Source of the DNA: Haloferax marinisediminis
Lineage (GTDB): Archaea > Halobacteriota > Halobacteria > Halobacteriales > Haloferacaceae
NCBI RefSeq assembly: GCF_009674585.1
Contig: NZ_WKJP01000006.1
Coordinates: forward strand, 62,001 to 126,000
Direction of reading: 5' to 3'
Length of the DNA: 64,000 nucleotides
How positions within the stretch are numbered: the first letter of the stretch is position 1; every line of letters starts with the position of its first letter. Positions 25,666-34,613 of this stretch are shown piece by piece. The position numbers and the translations under genes are program-made. The notes under the pieces are model-generated. The model ran no database searches, was not told where the DNA came from, and saw only the letters and a program-made list of their open reading frames with translations.

Positions 25666-25953
25666 CTACTGGTCCAATAGTTCAACAATCTCTTCCTCGA
25701 GACACAAGGTAGCCAAATGGCTCACCGCGTCAGTCGGGTCGGGGCCTGCTAATTCATCGAACGGGACAGGCGATTCGAACTGCGTCGCAATGCTCCACGG
25801 ACAGAGGTCGAAGTCTGCCCTAATGGCAGTTGCAGCCTCATAGGTGTCGTACTTCTCAGCAACTGACCGGTAGTCTTCGAGGTGCTCGCTTACGAAATCG
25901 CGAACCTCCGCTGCAGACTCAAAATGAATCGTTCCGGATTGATGTCCGCTCAT
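25666..25953 (-). CDS. small hypothetical protein
   Basis: 95 acidic residues from ATG 25953. Helical throughout: AAEVRDFVSEHLEDYRSVAE, then TYEAATAIRADFDLCPWSI and a C-terminal LATLCLEEEIVELLDQ. Only 3 bp separate it from the TFB remnant upstream, so it may once have been cotranscribed. Function unknown. Confidence 0.6.
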   Translation of the reverse strand: MSGHQSGTIHFESAAEVRDFVSEHLEDYRSVAEKYDTYEAATAIRADFDLCPWSIATQFESPVPFDELAGPDPTDAVSHLATLCLEEEIVELLDQ

Positions 25954-25956
25954 GTT

Positions 25957-26273
25957 TCAACTCGATGGTTGTTCAAGACTTGAACCTTCGGTAGCGACTC
26001 CGATTACATCACCCAACTCGTTCAATGTATCTCGGTGAGCTCGAATCGTTGCCACGGACACGTTCGCCGCTCGACTGTCCTCCGACTGTGTGAGACAACA
26101 TTCTGTGTCACTGCTCGGGTCGATTTGATACTCGTCGATGACGAGTCCACACTCCTCACAAAGGGTTTCGACCATGTTCGTGCTCACATAGCCGCCGCAA
26201 TCTGGACAGGCTTGTTCGTGTTAACCGGTACATCTTCGTCGAAGCCAGTTTCGTAGATATCTCTCGTCGCCAT
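25957..26273 (-). pseudogene. remnant of a transcription factor B (TFB) gene
   Basis: From ATG 26273 the frame reads MATRDIYETGFDEDVPVN, the typical N-terminus of haloarchaeal TFB. After a one-base shift near 26219 the next frame gives ACPDCGGYVSTN, then ETLCEECGLVIDEYQID, the TFB zinc ribbon. Then, instead of two cyclin folds of about 180 residues, the frame goes directly to ANVSVATIRAHRDTLNEL, which looks like the last TFB helix pair. So the gene has both an internal deletion and a frameshift. A short product from GTG 26187 could still be made. Confidence 0.7.
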
Positions 26274-26371
26274 TGGTCATTTGCAAGGCACTCGTAGTGC
26301 ACCCCGCACCCTTCAGGGAGAATAAAATACTGCCGTTGTTTCGTTACTGTTCACTCGATTCGACAATGGGC

Positions 26372-26812
26372 TTACTCGGGGAGCTCACGTCGTCCACTAT
26401 CAACGCACGCCCAACACGGGAAGTAGTCGTCAAGAACATCACAGTCGCAATCATCAGGTGTTGCATCGTCTTCCACCCCGGTTTCGGGTTGTTCGTCGGT
26501 TACCGCACCGCCGTCTGCAACCATCTGCATTTGCTCAACGGCATCAAGAATGGAACGCCGAATTGCGACAGCAATCCGGTGTTTGCACGGGCCAGTGTAT
26601 CTCTGGTCAGCAGGGCACCCACACGACGTCGGTACGCCGTCGATCATTCGTACGTTGTATTGTACGTTGTATTCATGATTCTCAGGTTCGGCGTGGCTCG
26701 CATTGCGGACTAGAACGTCGCCGTCGAATAACGAGAATTCGAATGCCTCGTATTGGGCCCGTTTCAGAACACGCTTGGTTGGGTCAAGTCTTGCTAGTAG
26801 GGATTCGGACAT
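26372..26812 (-). CDS. SWIM zinc-finger protein
   Basis: 146 residues. N-terminal strand region (AQYEAFEFSLFDGDVLVRN) followed by a SWIM motif CGCPADQRYTGPCKHRIAVA, giving CxC-x(n)-CxH, and an acidic C-terminal tail with further cysteines (DDCDCDVLDDYFPCWACVD). SWIM fingers bind nucleic acid or protein; in haloarchaea such genes are common on plasmids. It stands alone. The last part, CWACVDSGRRELPE, may be a second zinc site. Confidence 0.75.
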   Translation of the reverse strand: MSESLLARLDPTKRVLKRAQYEAFEFSLFDGDVLVRNASHAEPENHEYNVQYNVRMIDGVPTSCGCPADQRYTGPCKHRIAVAIRRSILDAVEQMQMVADGGAVTDEQPETGVEDDATPDDCDCDVLDDYFPCWACVDSGRRELPE

Positions 26813-26898
26813 GATATTTTTCGAAGCGCCCAGATGAGAGCGCCTCGCCCATCGAGGCGCTAGTAAATCAACAAGTCACTCGTAGCTATCGTAGACCT

Positions 26899-28083
26899 CT
26901 ACCAGAATCCATGGTCATACTCAAGCCACCAAGGATGTTCCATCGGGTCATATTCTTCCAGCGAGCCTGGATGAGCAGTTGTCCGCGGCATGAGAACTCC
27001 CAAATGCTTGAGTTGGTGCGTGAAATTATGGACGACGTTTTGTCGGATGAGTGATTTCCAGACGTCCTCGTCCTGGTATATTTGAGCTCTGTCTTCTGAT
27101 TCAAGATAGCGGATGGCTTGTGATTGCTTGCCTGGACGGCAAAGCAGATTTAAAAAGGCGTTAGGATATCGGGTGACAAGTCGCTCAAGAACATCCGGTA
27201 GGACGACGTGTGCTTGATTGAATGAGCCGATTGCTTCGTACAACAGTTCGAAATCAGGATGACGGCGGAAAAGATCCCGAATGAAGAGTGCGACCGTTGG
27301 GTGTGACTCACAGAGCGCGCCACCTTGCGGAATGCGGTCTTTGAGCGAGTCAAGGTTTTGAAGTGTGACTATATCTTTGCCTCCTAAGAAGGTCACAGCA
27401 ATTTTTCCACGGTCCGTCAACGAGTGATCGTTACGATTGAGTAATCCAAGCTCGATCGCTCCAGAAACTGATGCCCCGCCTTCGTGGAAATCGTACTTAC
27501 GCTCGTCTGCGAGTTCGTCGACGATATCCGCCTTATCTGCCGTTTTGAGTTCGTCCATTACAAGGACCGGGGCGAGATAGTTCAGCGGTTGAGACAACTG
27601 CAGTCCAGAGATATTCCCGTTAGTGACGTTGCCCTCGAAATAAGATTTGAGACGTGTCTCGACATCATATAGCGACTCTTTGATTTGGGCATCGGGATCA
27701 TACTGGCTAACTTCCCCCGCTGGGTTGACCCCTAAAAACCCAATTACACCATTATCCTTCGAGAGGTGGTTGAGTTCTGTCGCTGGTGCAGCGAGATACG
27801 AGTAGTGAGCACCGTCTCGATAAATCGTCGCTTGGCCCAGGCCTGTGTCAATATCTTCGGCTCCTTTGACCTCAACGGCAAACACATGTCCGCTAGGTGT
27901 CCGTCCGAGGATATCTGGATATCTGCCATCGATTGTAATTCGGTGACTTTGGTACTCTCTAAGAACTGCCTCATATCGGTCTTCATGTGCGTCTGGAATG
28001 TGAACGAAGAACGAGTACGACTGGGAGTTGAGGTAGGATACAACGTGTTCGAATACCTCGGGCTCCGTCATCGGTGTATCCAT
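26899..28083 (-). CDS. PD-(D/E)XK-like nuclease protein
   Basis: 394 residues from ATG 28083 (frame open to 28098). Residues about 50-115 form a nuclease core: DGRYPDILGRTPSG, then VFAVEVKGAEDIDTGLGQAT and YRDGAHYSYLAAPA, i.e. D...ExK followed by the usual GQ helix. The central region (GLQLSQPLNYLAPVLVMDEL and a winged-helix-like EGGASVSGAIELGLLNRNDH) and a helical C-terminus are unknown. Its layout resembles the 30352-31626 protein. Likely an accessory or defence nuclease acting alone. Confidence 0.72.
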   Translation of the reverse strand: MDTPMTEPEVFEHVVSYLNSQSYSFFVHIPDAHEDRYEAVLREYQSHRITIDGRYPDILGRTPSGHVFAVEVKGAEDIDTGLGQATIYRDGAHYSYLAAPATELNHLSKDNGVIGFLGVNPAGEVSQYDPDAQIKESLYDVETRLKSYFEGNVTNGNISGLQLSQPLNYLAPVLVMDELKTADKADIVDELADERKYDFHEGGASVSGAIELGLLNRNDHSLTDRGKIAVTFLGGKDIVTLQNLDSLKDRIPQGGALCESHPTVALFIRDLFRRHPDFELLYEAIGSFNQAHVVLPDVLERLVTRYPNAFLNLLCRPGKQSQAIRYLESEDRAQIYQDEDVWKSLIRQNVVHNFTHQLKHLGVLMPRTTAHPGSLEEYDPMEHPWWLEYDHGFW

Positions 28084-28349
28084 TGCTACTGCTGACACCT
28101 CAGTGATGGGTCAAGAATCCGTCGACACACAGACTCCTGTAGTTGGTGTATCAGGCTATAACATGCGTTCGAACAACCGGATCGGATTCGTTGAAGTGGT
28201 CTGGTCGTTTGAATGTGGTCGATGACAAACAAATTCGCGGCACAAACGTAATAACGGCCTCCTTGCTTCACGGAATAGTTTTCATGTGATATTGATTCAG
28301 TTCCTCAGGGGTCACAAACTTATTTGTACCAATAGCATCCGTACGACAT

Positions 28350-28736
28350 ATGCAAGACGATAGGGATATCAAACCAACTATTCTGGAGGTCGACATATAT
28401 CCGACAAGCCCGGAAGAACAGGAAGAGAGACAATTTAATTGTGTGAGGAATCTTCTCGCAGACTACGGGTTCTCAATCGCGGATATCTCCACTGAGCAGG
28501 ATAGCAACCCTGTTTTGACTGATGCATTCACTACCTTAGATAGTAATATCGAGTCTGTTGAACAAATTGTAAAAACGTTAGAGGAGTGGTATCCGGGACA
28601 TGAAGTCTCGTACTCCCGGATATATTCAGACCTCTATCGTGAGACAGCAATTTTCCCAGAAACGCAACTGATCGCGGTAGAGTATGTCAAAGGTGGAGCA
28701 ACAGACTATCAGGCGATGACGGAGTACACAGAGTGA
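28350..28736 (+). CDS. hypothetical protein, 128 residues
   Basis: Starts MQDDRDIKPTILEVDIYP. Alternates strands and helices (SIADISTEQDSN, SVEQIVKTLEEWYP, TQLIAVEYVKGG) and is acidic. No motif or membrane segment seen. It stands between divergent promoter DNA and a repeat-bearing region. Function unknown. Confidence 0.6.
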   Translation: MQDDRDIKPTILEVDIYPTSPEEQEERQFNCVRNLLADYGFSIADISTEQDSNPVLTDAFTTLDSNIESVEQIVKTLEEWYPGHEVSYSRIYSDLYRETAIFPETQLIAVEYVKGGATDYQAMTEYTE

Positions 28737-28834
28737 TGGAGTTGAGTCTATTCTGGATATAGGTGAATACTCAGACATCCTGCTGACTACACCCTCTGAA
28801 TGTTGCACGCGGCTACTGACAGTGACTGGGGAGG

Positions 28835-28864
28835 TCTCTGTGGGCGTGCTGAATACAGGGCGCG
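28835..28864 (+). repeat. dispersed repeat, copy A
   Basis: Contains CTGTGGGCGTGCTGAATACA followed by GGGCGCG. A related copy in the same orientation occurs at 29632-29659 (CTGTGAGCGTGCTGAACTCA followed by GGGCGCG) and a shorter copy at 29870-29889 (TTGCTGAATAGAGGGCGCGT). The first two flank the gene at 28895-29374. These could be ends of a small mobile element. Confidence 0.5.
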
Positions 28865-28894
28865 TAGTCGTCAAGACCACATCTGAAACCTCAG

Positions 28895-29374
28895 TTGACG
28901 GGCTCCTTTGTGTCCAAGATAGCAGAAAGCTATACATTGAATCTCCCCCCACGGTCCAGATACAATGATACCCCCAAGCCCGGAACGTTCCAAGACGCAG
29001 CCCGCCACGCCGAGGCCGTGGCTGATCACGGCATAGGCACAAGCCACCCCAAGGCGCTTGTAAAGATGCGAAATGCGCTCATCCGTCTGGAGAACGTGGC
29101 TAAAGAAGCACGAAAACAAGTGGTTGAGCCTGCATTAGATGACGAGATGGACGTCGGAGACAACGTTGCCGGCGTGCAAAGGCTGGAGGGCGAGCGCCCC
29201 ACCGTGACGGACAACGTGGCCGCCCTGGAGATGCTCGAGGACGCTGGCGCGGATCCGGCAGAGGTAGTGAGGATCAACCCAAGGCAATTCGTCGACGCCG
29301 TCGATGGAACCGGTGTTGACCCATCGGAAGTCATCGACCGCGAGAAGTACACATTTTACCGCCGGAGCGAGTGA
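28895..29374 (+). CDS. hypothetical protein of G+C-richer, possibly viral origin
   Basis: 159 residues from a TTG; the true start is uncertain. The clear coding part begins at RSRYNDTPKPGTFQDAARHA and continues with a helical segment (MRNALIRLENVAKEARKQVV) and an acidic C-terminus (GADPAEVVRINPRQFVDAVD, then GTGVDPSEVIDREKYTFYRR). The last third is visibly richer in G+C than its surroundings. Flanking direct repeats and this composition suggest transfer. The sequence style reminds me of small haloarchaeal virus or provirus proteins, but I cannot name a family. Confidence 0.6.
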   Translation: MTGSFVSKIAESYTLNLPPRSRYNDTPKPGTFQDAARHAEAVADHGIGTSHPKALVKMRNALIRLENVAKEARKQVVEPALDDEMDVGDNVAGVQRLEGERPTVTDNVAALEMLEDAGADPAEVVRINPRQFVDAVDGTGVDPSEVIDREKYTFYRRSE

Positions 29375-29631
29375 GTGAGCGGGTTGCCCAAGGAGAGCCC
29401 GGAGTTCCGCGCGTATCGCGAGCGAAATCACGAGAGAGCGAAACTCTCCCAAGGGACTGACGCATGTAATCGAGTTCCACTAGAAAGAGATCAATTGTAG
29501 AAAATGGTCTGTAGGAACTCCTAACTAATGGGTTTCATTTCTGCTCGCGTGAAACCAACAACAACTGCTTGCTGAATATACCCTCTAAGTTCAGCACTCC
29601 GATTCTGACAACGTTCAGAGGGGAGGGGGTA

Positions 29632-29659
29632 TCTGTGAGCGTGCTGAACTCAGGGCGCG
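29632..29659 (+). repeat. dispersed repeat, copy B
   Basis: Second copy of the element described at 28835-28864. An opposing TTCAGCAC at 29590-29597 pairs with GTGCTGAA at 29640-29647, giving an inverted pair about 43 bp apart. Confidence 0.5.
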
Positions 29660-29715
29660 AGACTGAAACCCGTGTGGGTCAATAACTATAGATAACCAAT
29701 GGTAAATCAGAGTTG

Positions 29716-29880
29716 ATGAAGGCACTCATCCATAATGACCGTGGAAAGACGCGGGAATATACCGATGTAGTGAAAATCGTGAGAGATAGCGACTCGCTAC
29801 GTGTAACTCGAAACGATGGAGAAAACAAAGAGCAATTCGAAATTCCAGAAGGTCTGATTGTTGAGGTGGTTGCTGAATAG
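29716..29880 (+). CDS. 54-residue hypothetical protein
   Basis: ATG 29716 opens a short frame: MKALIHNDRGKTREYTDVVK, continuing through a strand (DSLRVTRND), an acidic middle (GENKEQFEIPE) and GLIVEVVAE at the end, stopping at TAG 29880. Composition and codon use look haloarchaeal and it resembles small single-sheet proteins. The stop overlaps a TGCTGAATAGAGGGCGCG repeat, so the 3' end may be altered. Function unknown. Confidence 0.5.
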   Translation: MKALIHNDRGKTREYTDVVKIVRDSDSLRVTRNDGENKEQFEIPEGLIVEVVAE

Positions 29881-29928
29881 AGGGCGCGTATCGCCTACAG
29901 TTTGGGACTCAGAACTGGTGTAGCTGTA

Positions 29929-30231
29929 TTACTTGATTCGAATGCATTCAAAATAATCTATCGCAACATGATTGCCGAGTGTCCCATCTTCAAGTTCCAC
30001 TGATTTCGAAGAGAATTCTGCTTTGAATTTTTGTAACATGTCCTGTACCAGCGCCAAGTTTTCATCATTGTATTCAAACCCATGGGATTGGAATTCTATA
30101 CCCTCGTCGGAAGGTTTGTGCGAATATTGAATCGGGAAATCGTTCTCTTCCATCAGTCGTTTCATTTTCTCCTCGTCCTTATCATCATAACCAGTAATCC
30201 ACACATGAAGTCGGGTTGTTGGTTCGGGCAT
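29929..30231 (-). CDS. hypothetical protein, 100 residues
   Basis: From ATG 30231: PTTRLHVWITGYDDKDEEKM opens a beta-alpha fold, followed by FPIQYSHKPSDEGIEFQSHG and a helix ENLALVQDMLQKFKAEF. Acidic, no membrane segment. Between the repeats at 29.9 and 30.3 kb. Family unknown. Confidence 0.65.
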   Translation of the reverse strand: MPEPTTRLHVWITGYDDKDEEKMKRLMEENDFPIQYSHKPSDEGIEFQSHGFEYNDENLALVQDMLQKFKAEFSSKSVELEDGTLGNHVAIDYFECIRIK

Positions 30232-30281
30232 GGGTCGTGATACCCCTCCTTGCGTCTATAATCTAATGGTCAGGAGTTTAG

Positions 30282-30312
30282 CGTGCTGAATTCACTCTCT
30301 ATATTCAGCACG
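30282..30312. repeat. inverted repeat CGTGCTGAAT-N11-ATTCAGCACG (terminator or element end)
   Basis: Ten-base perfect arms at 30282-30291 and 30303-30312. It lies 40 bp behind the stop of the leftward gene 31626-30352 and before the start of the next leftward gene, so it could act as a terminator hairpin. A homologous site at 51077-51107 shares the CTCTCTAT centre and the trailing TCCTGTCA, so both belong to one dispersed family. Confidence 0.5.
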
Positions 30313-30351
30313 TTACTCCTGTCAAGCTCTGTAATTTTCAACAGAGTCAAT

Positions 30352-31626
30352 TTAGTCAAACTGCCTCCACGAGGCCTGAGGCGATCTAAGTGCCCAAGTT
30401 TCAGTTTGTGGGTCTAGCTTTTCTTGACTATCAACACCGTACTCCGTGAGGATTCCAGCATTCACGAGGAAGGCCTTGTACTGGAATATTGTATTCGTAT
30501 GGTAAATCGACTTTTTCTCAAATACCGACGGACGAATGTTCCCATCTGAATCAAATACTTCACCGTCAGAAAACTCAGTGCTCATCTTTCGTTGATTGAC
30601 AAAGAGTTCAACAGCGAGGTCGGGACTCCTAGATGCCAGTTCCTTTGCAACGAGTTCCAGTGATGGTTCTGTTTCGGTATTTTCCATCAAATCATTGATC
30701 ACGTCGATGAGTTCTCTCGTACCCGGGTACTCGAGAACAACCCACCGCGCCATGAGTCCCAGTATCGGTTCCATTTGGATCAGGGGCTTCGCCTTCCGTC
30801 GGAGTCGTTGAACTACTTCAAGAACTTCGTTGAGACCTCCATATGCGTCGATCAGCGCGTGAACGACAGTTTGTCCGAGCGGAGTGAGTTTTTCGCCGTC
30901 TACACCGTCCACAATAAGCCCCAGAGAACGTGCGTCTCGTCGACAGTCAGCTACAGACGAAATCACGTACTCTTCACAGAGAGCACCTGTCTCGCCATCT
31001 GCTGCTACACAAACCGCATACCCGAGTGGGTTCTTTGGGCTATTCTTCGTTAATTTGGTCAGTTCGGGTGTCCCAATTTGAGCATTGTACCGAATACGGT
31101 CACCAATCGGAACTGCCGCTGCTGCAGCGATCCGAGGCGTTTCCTCTACGGTTACAGTACCATCAGATTCGACACCGAGTAACCCAACGTTGAGATCACT
31201 CGCTAACTGTTTGTGCCACCGTTCGATGTCGGATTTGGGTACGGCAGCAATAGATATATTTACCTCTTCGAAATGGCGGTGGGCCTGAGAGATCGCCTCT
31301 GAAACTGCCGCTGAATTGCTTGTCTTTCCCTTGGCTTCGATCGCAGCAAGTGGGGGAGACATGAGGTTGACATCTCCAACCGTATGATAGCTCGATTCTT
31401 TCGGGAGCGCCACTAACATGTCGGGTTCGCCAGTCGAAAGCCGAATCGGGGCCATCGGTTCGAGACGTTCTCGAACGTCGGCGGGGACGGGTGCCGAACC
31501 CCAATCAGTTACTGCGAACTGAGTGTCGACAACTGCATGGCCTTCAGTCGATTCCGTCGGCAAAAGATACTCCTTTGAATGTATCAAGACGACAGGTTCG
31601 ATTAGCGGCAACAAGTGAGAGGACAT
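30352..31626 (-). CDS. PD-(D/E)XK-like protein, 424 residues
   Basis: Starts MSSHLLPLIEPVVLIHSKEY at 31626. Residues about 65-130 hold a nuclease-like core: STGEPDMLVALPK, then SPPLAAIEAKGKTSNSAAVS and AISQAHRHFEEVNISIAAVP (D...ExK, followed by the helix and strand of the fold). The centre reads NPLGYAVCVAADGETGALCE, and the C-terminal half is helical with a winged-helix-like PSVFEKKSIYHTNTIFQYKA. It shares overall design with the 26899-28083 protein: N-terminal nuclease, C-terminal HTH/helical part. Possible stand-alone defence nuclease. Confidence 0.72.
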   Translation of the reverse strand: MSSHLLPLIEPVVLIHSKEYLLPTESTEGHAVVDTQFAVTDWGSAPVPADVRERLEPMAPIRLSTGEPDMLVALPKESSYHTVGDVNLMSPPLAAIEAKGKTSNSAAVSEAISQAHRHFEEVNISIAAVPKSDIERWHKQLASDLNVGLLGVESDGTVTVEETPRIAAAAAVPIGDRIRYNAQIGTPELTKLTKNSPKNPLGYAVCVAADGETGALCEEYVISSVADCRRDARSLGLIVDGVDGEKLTPLGQTVVHALIDAYGGLNEVLEVVQRLRRKAKPLIQMEPILGLMARWVVLEYPGTRELIDVINDLMENTETEPSLELVAKELASRSPDLAVELFVNQRKMSTEFSDGEVFDSDGNIRPSVFEKKSIYHTNTIFQYKAFLVNAGILTEYGVDSQEKLDPQTETWALRSPQASWRQFD

Positions 31627-31900
31627 TTTCTATAGAAGTGTATCGTGTCTAATAGGTGTGCCGAGAACTTGCCCCTGGCGCACCGGAAAGGTGCGAGCAA
31701 AGTGAGATGAGACGGTAAGGATCAACTCATCGCAAACAGCGGGCAAACGTGAGTCGTGAGAACGAAGGACACAGAGAGGGATGTCGTCTATACAGAGTAG
31801 ACACAGTTGCTAGAGTGTTAGCGGGGAAGTCGAGTGTTCAGACGTCGTTTCGAGAGACAACACACCTGGGACCACATAACTGACTTCGAGCACAGGTTAG
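31627..31900. other. short intergenic region
   Basis: 274 bp between two leftward genes. It contains the promoter of the 31626 gene. I see no gene or repeat. Confidence 0.4.
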
Positions 31901-32980
31901 CTATTTTAACGACGATTTGAGATGGTGCCGTTGGTAGCTCAAGCCTGAAGAACTGGCTGAAAATAGACCCACAGACGGCGAAAGTGCTGATTTCTTATAG
32001 CCGATTGGAGCTGTCGAGCCTCCACATACCACCGTACAACCATCAGTATCTTCTTCAATCTGTTTGTGGAGGTGCCCCAGTGCGAGCACATCAAAGTTGA
32101 CACCACAGTACTCGCGTGCCCACCGAAGTACGTCATTGACAGTACCAATTGCGCGGTCTGATAGAGAATACGGCTGAACAGACTGATGTAAAGTTAAAAT
32201 CGAATATTGATTATTAGACGGGCTACCTTTCAATAGTGCTGCTTCCCACTCAGATTGCCTAGTGAAATCAACCCCATAGAGGTCTAGATGTTTTCCGACC
32301 TTGGTAGGGGTAGTAGACAGGTGGGTTGCAAGCCCGTCCCGTTCGTATGTTTTCAGTATCTCTGTCCCCTCTTTACGCTCATGGTTGCCCAGAATGTAAT
32401 AAAATGGGATGTTTGCTGATCGTAAATACGAAAGCTGTTTGCGACACGTCGAAGAAAGTGACTCAGAGATACCATGGCGATCGTTATGAAACAAATCACC
32501 CGAATGAAAGACAGCATCAACGTCCTTCGCTACTGCGAACTCGATAGCTCGTTTGAAACCTGGAACACAATCAACTGTGCGTTTGTACCGTTTTGATCCC
32601 GCATTGGTTTTCCCCAGGTGAGAGTCAGTCATCTGGAGCACTACCGTGTCGTCAGATGCTGTTTGAGAGCCCGTTTTGTTTTTGTAATCGACGGCACCAC
32701 GATATCCTATGCGGTTCCAGTCGTGTCGTTTGTCGCGTTTCCCGCTTACGTGTGCAGCAACAGAGGAGATTTCTCCCGTATAGTTACACTTACTGACCGG
32801 ACACCGAACGTGACCTCGAGGAAGGTCCCTCTCTGAAGAATTCTGCACCCGCTTGAAGTGATTTGCACCATCGTAACCGAGCCGAGACCAGCTATGCTGT
32901 GTGTCTCTTTTACCACTAATATGCCCTGCAACCGAAGCTACTGGGCCGCGATAATCACAGCCGGCTACTGGACAGTTCAT
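31901..32980 (-). CDS. Mre11/SbcD-like metallophosphoesterase with two N-terminal zinc fingers
   Basis: 359 residues. The first 85 residues hold two similar fingers (CPVAGCDYRGPVASVAGHIS with KRDTQHSW, and CPVSKCNYTGEISSVAAHVS with KRDKRHDW), each C-x4-C-x11-H-x8-H. The rest is a calcineurin-like phosphoesterase: LQMTDSHLGKTN, VFHSGDLFHNDRHG, YILGNHERKEG, ILTLHQSV and LALGHLHKQ cover the five metal-binding motifs. Mre11/SbcD enzymes process DNA ends. It lacks the Mre11 capping domain and there is no Rad50 partner in the window, so this is a compact stand-alone form, possibly for defence or DNA-end processing. Confidence 0.85.
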   Translation of the reverse strand: MNCPVAGCDYRGPVASVAGHISGKRDTQHSWSRLGYDGANHFKRVQNSSERDLPRGHVRCPVSKCNYTGEISSVAAHVSGKRDKRHDWNRIGYRGAVDYKNKTGSQTASDDTVVLQMTDSHLGKTNAGSKRYKRTVDCVPGFKRAIEFAVAKDVDAVFHSGDLFHNDRHGISESLSSTCRKQLSYLRSANIPFYYILGNHERKEGTEILKTYERDGLATHLSTTPTKVGKHLDLYGVDFTRQSEWEAALLKGSPSNNQYSILTLHQSVQPYSLSDRAIGTVNDVLRWAREYCGVNFDVLALGHLHKQIEEDTDGCTVVCGGSTAPIGYKKSALSPSVGLFSASSSGLSYQRHHLKSSLK

Positions 32981-33158
32981 CTGAAAAATATCTTATCTTC
33001 GGTTAATATAAATGACTTCTCCGTTCCCCTTATTTGATTGAAATACAAGAGTAACATGACAGGTTTTGCTAGAATTGGGGTGCCACTTTCGAATGGCGAA
33101 GAGTGGAGAGGTTGGCTGAGCCGGCAGTTTGATTTAAGAACGGAGAAAATACTGTGTC

Positions 33159-34499
33159 GTGTCAGAGAGCCTAAAGCAACGCCTCGCCGAATTCAAAAAT
33201 CGGCTCAACCGTCTCCCAGAGGCCGAAGAGACCCCTCGTACGACACTTCAGATCCTCGGTCGGAGCCGAATAGAACAAGACTGGCAACGACTTCTATTTT
33301 ACTTTCTCTCGCCTGACGAGGCACATGGACTCGAATCCGCCCTTTTAGAACATCTCATGACGGCACTTTCCGAAAGAGAGGGCCTGGATTTTGCGTTCTC
33401 CCGTTTTGACCTGGACAACACGCATGTCGAGCTCGAAGTTGTTACCTCCAATGGTCGACGGCCTGATGCTGTATTCTGGTCGAGTGAAGATTGGTTTCTT
33501 TGTTGGGAACTGAAAGTCACAGCCGCGGAGGGCACAGACCAAACGCCAGATTATGTCGCCGCTGATTCGTTCCCGAGTATTGACCTCCACAAAGACAATG
33601 TACCCTGCAGTGGCCATCGGTATCTCTACCTCGCTCCGGAAGGGTCACCTCCACCGAAAGCAGACGAGTTCCACCAAGTCTCGTGGGAGTGGGTTAGTTC
33701 GGAACTCCAATCGTTCCTTTCGAAGAGCCACGGCAGATATCCAGCACAAACGACAGCGCAACTCAACGACTTCATCAGCACAATCCAGACCGAACTTACG
33801 ATGACTGAATACCGAGAAAACCAACAAGAGAAAGCGAACTTGTACTTCGATTACTATGACGAAATCAAAGAAGCCCAGGCGGCTTTCGATAAGCAATGGG
33901 ACGCGTTTGCAGAGGATTGGGCAGTACAACTGGCACAACTCTTCGATGAGTCAGGGACTGGTGAAACCTCGACGAACTCTGATAACGACGTCATACTCAC
34001 ATTCGATGGTAATCGTGACCAGTGGATATTCCGACAGGGCTATCCAGACTGGGCGGGGATAACCAAGGAACGTTGGTGGCGAAACAAGGCAGACTTATCT
34101 CCTATTTCCCCCACTGCGGAAGCCGACGATCAGATTCGACTGGCGTTCTATCATCGGTTACGACAGAACCGTGAACGTGCAATTCGGGATGACACACTGG
34201 AGTTCCAACTCTGGCACGGGACAAGCAGTACTGACGAATTCGAGTACGCATTCAGAGATGCCCTCGCAAAGAAGGTCGATGGACTGACACGTGGATGCCC
34301 TCAGGCTGTGACGCTCACCGGGAAACGTGGGAATCCTCTAATTGCGACCTACGATATCCCGGTTGAGGAATACGACGATTTCTTTCAGGCGTATCTCGCT
34401 GCACTGCAAGACGGGTTATTGGATCTCGCGGTCGAACATAGCGAACTGATCGACGCCATCGACCAATCGTTCGAAGAGAATCTCCAAATCTTCGAATAG
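33159..34499 (+). CDS. PD-(D/E)XK nuclease family protein
   Basis: 446 residues from GTG 33159. N-terminal helices (LKQRLAEFKNRLNRLPEAEE) lead into the core: IEQDWQRLLFYFLSPDEAHG, then NGRRPDAVFWSSEDWFLCWE with LKV, i.e. the PD and ExK catalytic pair, as in the PDDEXK_4 (PF14281) group. The middle part is a long helix (QTELTMTEYRENQQEKANLY) and the C-terminal half a beta-rich domain with LWHGTSSTDEFEYAF. Such proteins occur alone in defence islands. No neighbour is coupled to it. Confidence 0.75.
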   Translation: MSESLKQRLAEFKNRLNRLPEAEETPRTTLQILGRSRIEQDWQRLLFYFLSPDEAHGLESALLEHLMTALSEREGLDFAFSRFDLDNTHVELEVVTSNGRRPDAVFWSSEDWFLCWELKVTAAEGTDQTPDYVAADSFPSIDLHKDNVPCSGHRYLYLAPEGSPPPKADEFHQVSWEWVSSELQSFLSKSHGRYPAQTTAQLNDFISTIQTELTMTEYRENQQEKANLYFDYYDEIKEAQAAFDKQWDAFAEDWAVQLAQLFDESGTGETSTNSDNDVILTFDGNRDQWIFRQGYPDWAGITKERWWRNKADLSPISPTAEADDQIRLAFYHRLRQNRERAIRDDTLEFQLWHGTSSTDEFEYAFRDALAKKVDGLTRGCPQAVTLTGKRGNPLIATYDIPVEEYDDFFQAYLAALQDGLLDLAVEHSELIDAIDQSFEENLQIFE

Positions 34500-34613
34500 A
34501 AACTCGATTGCCTTCGATGAGGACTGTAAATAGATAGTATCAAACTAGCCATTTCTCAATCAAGATATTATTCCAAGGTGAGATTATATACGAGTATATC
34601 CCAACTTCACTGT

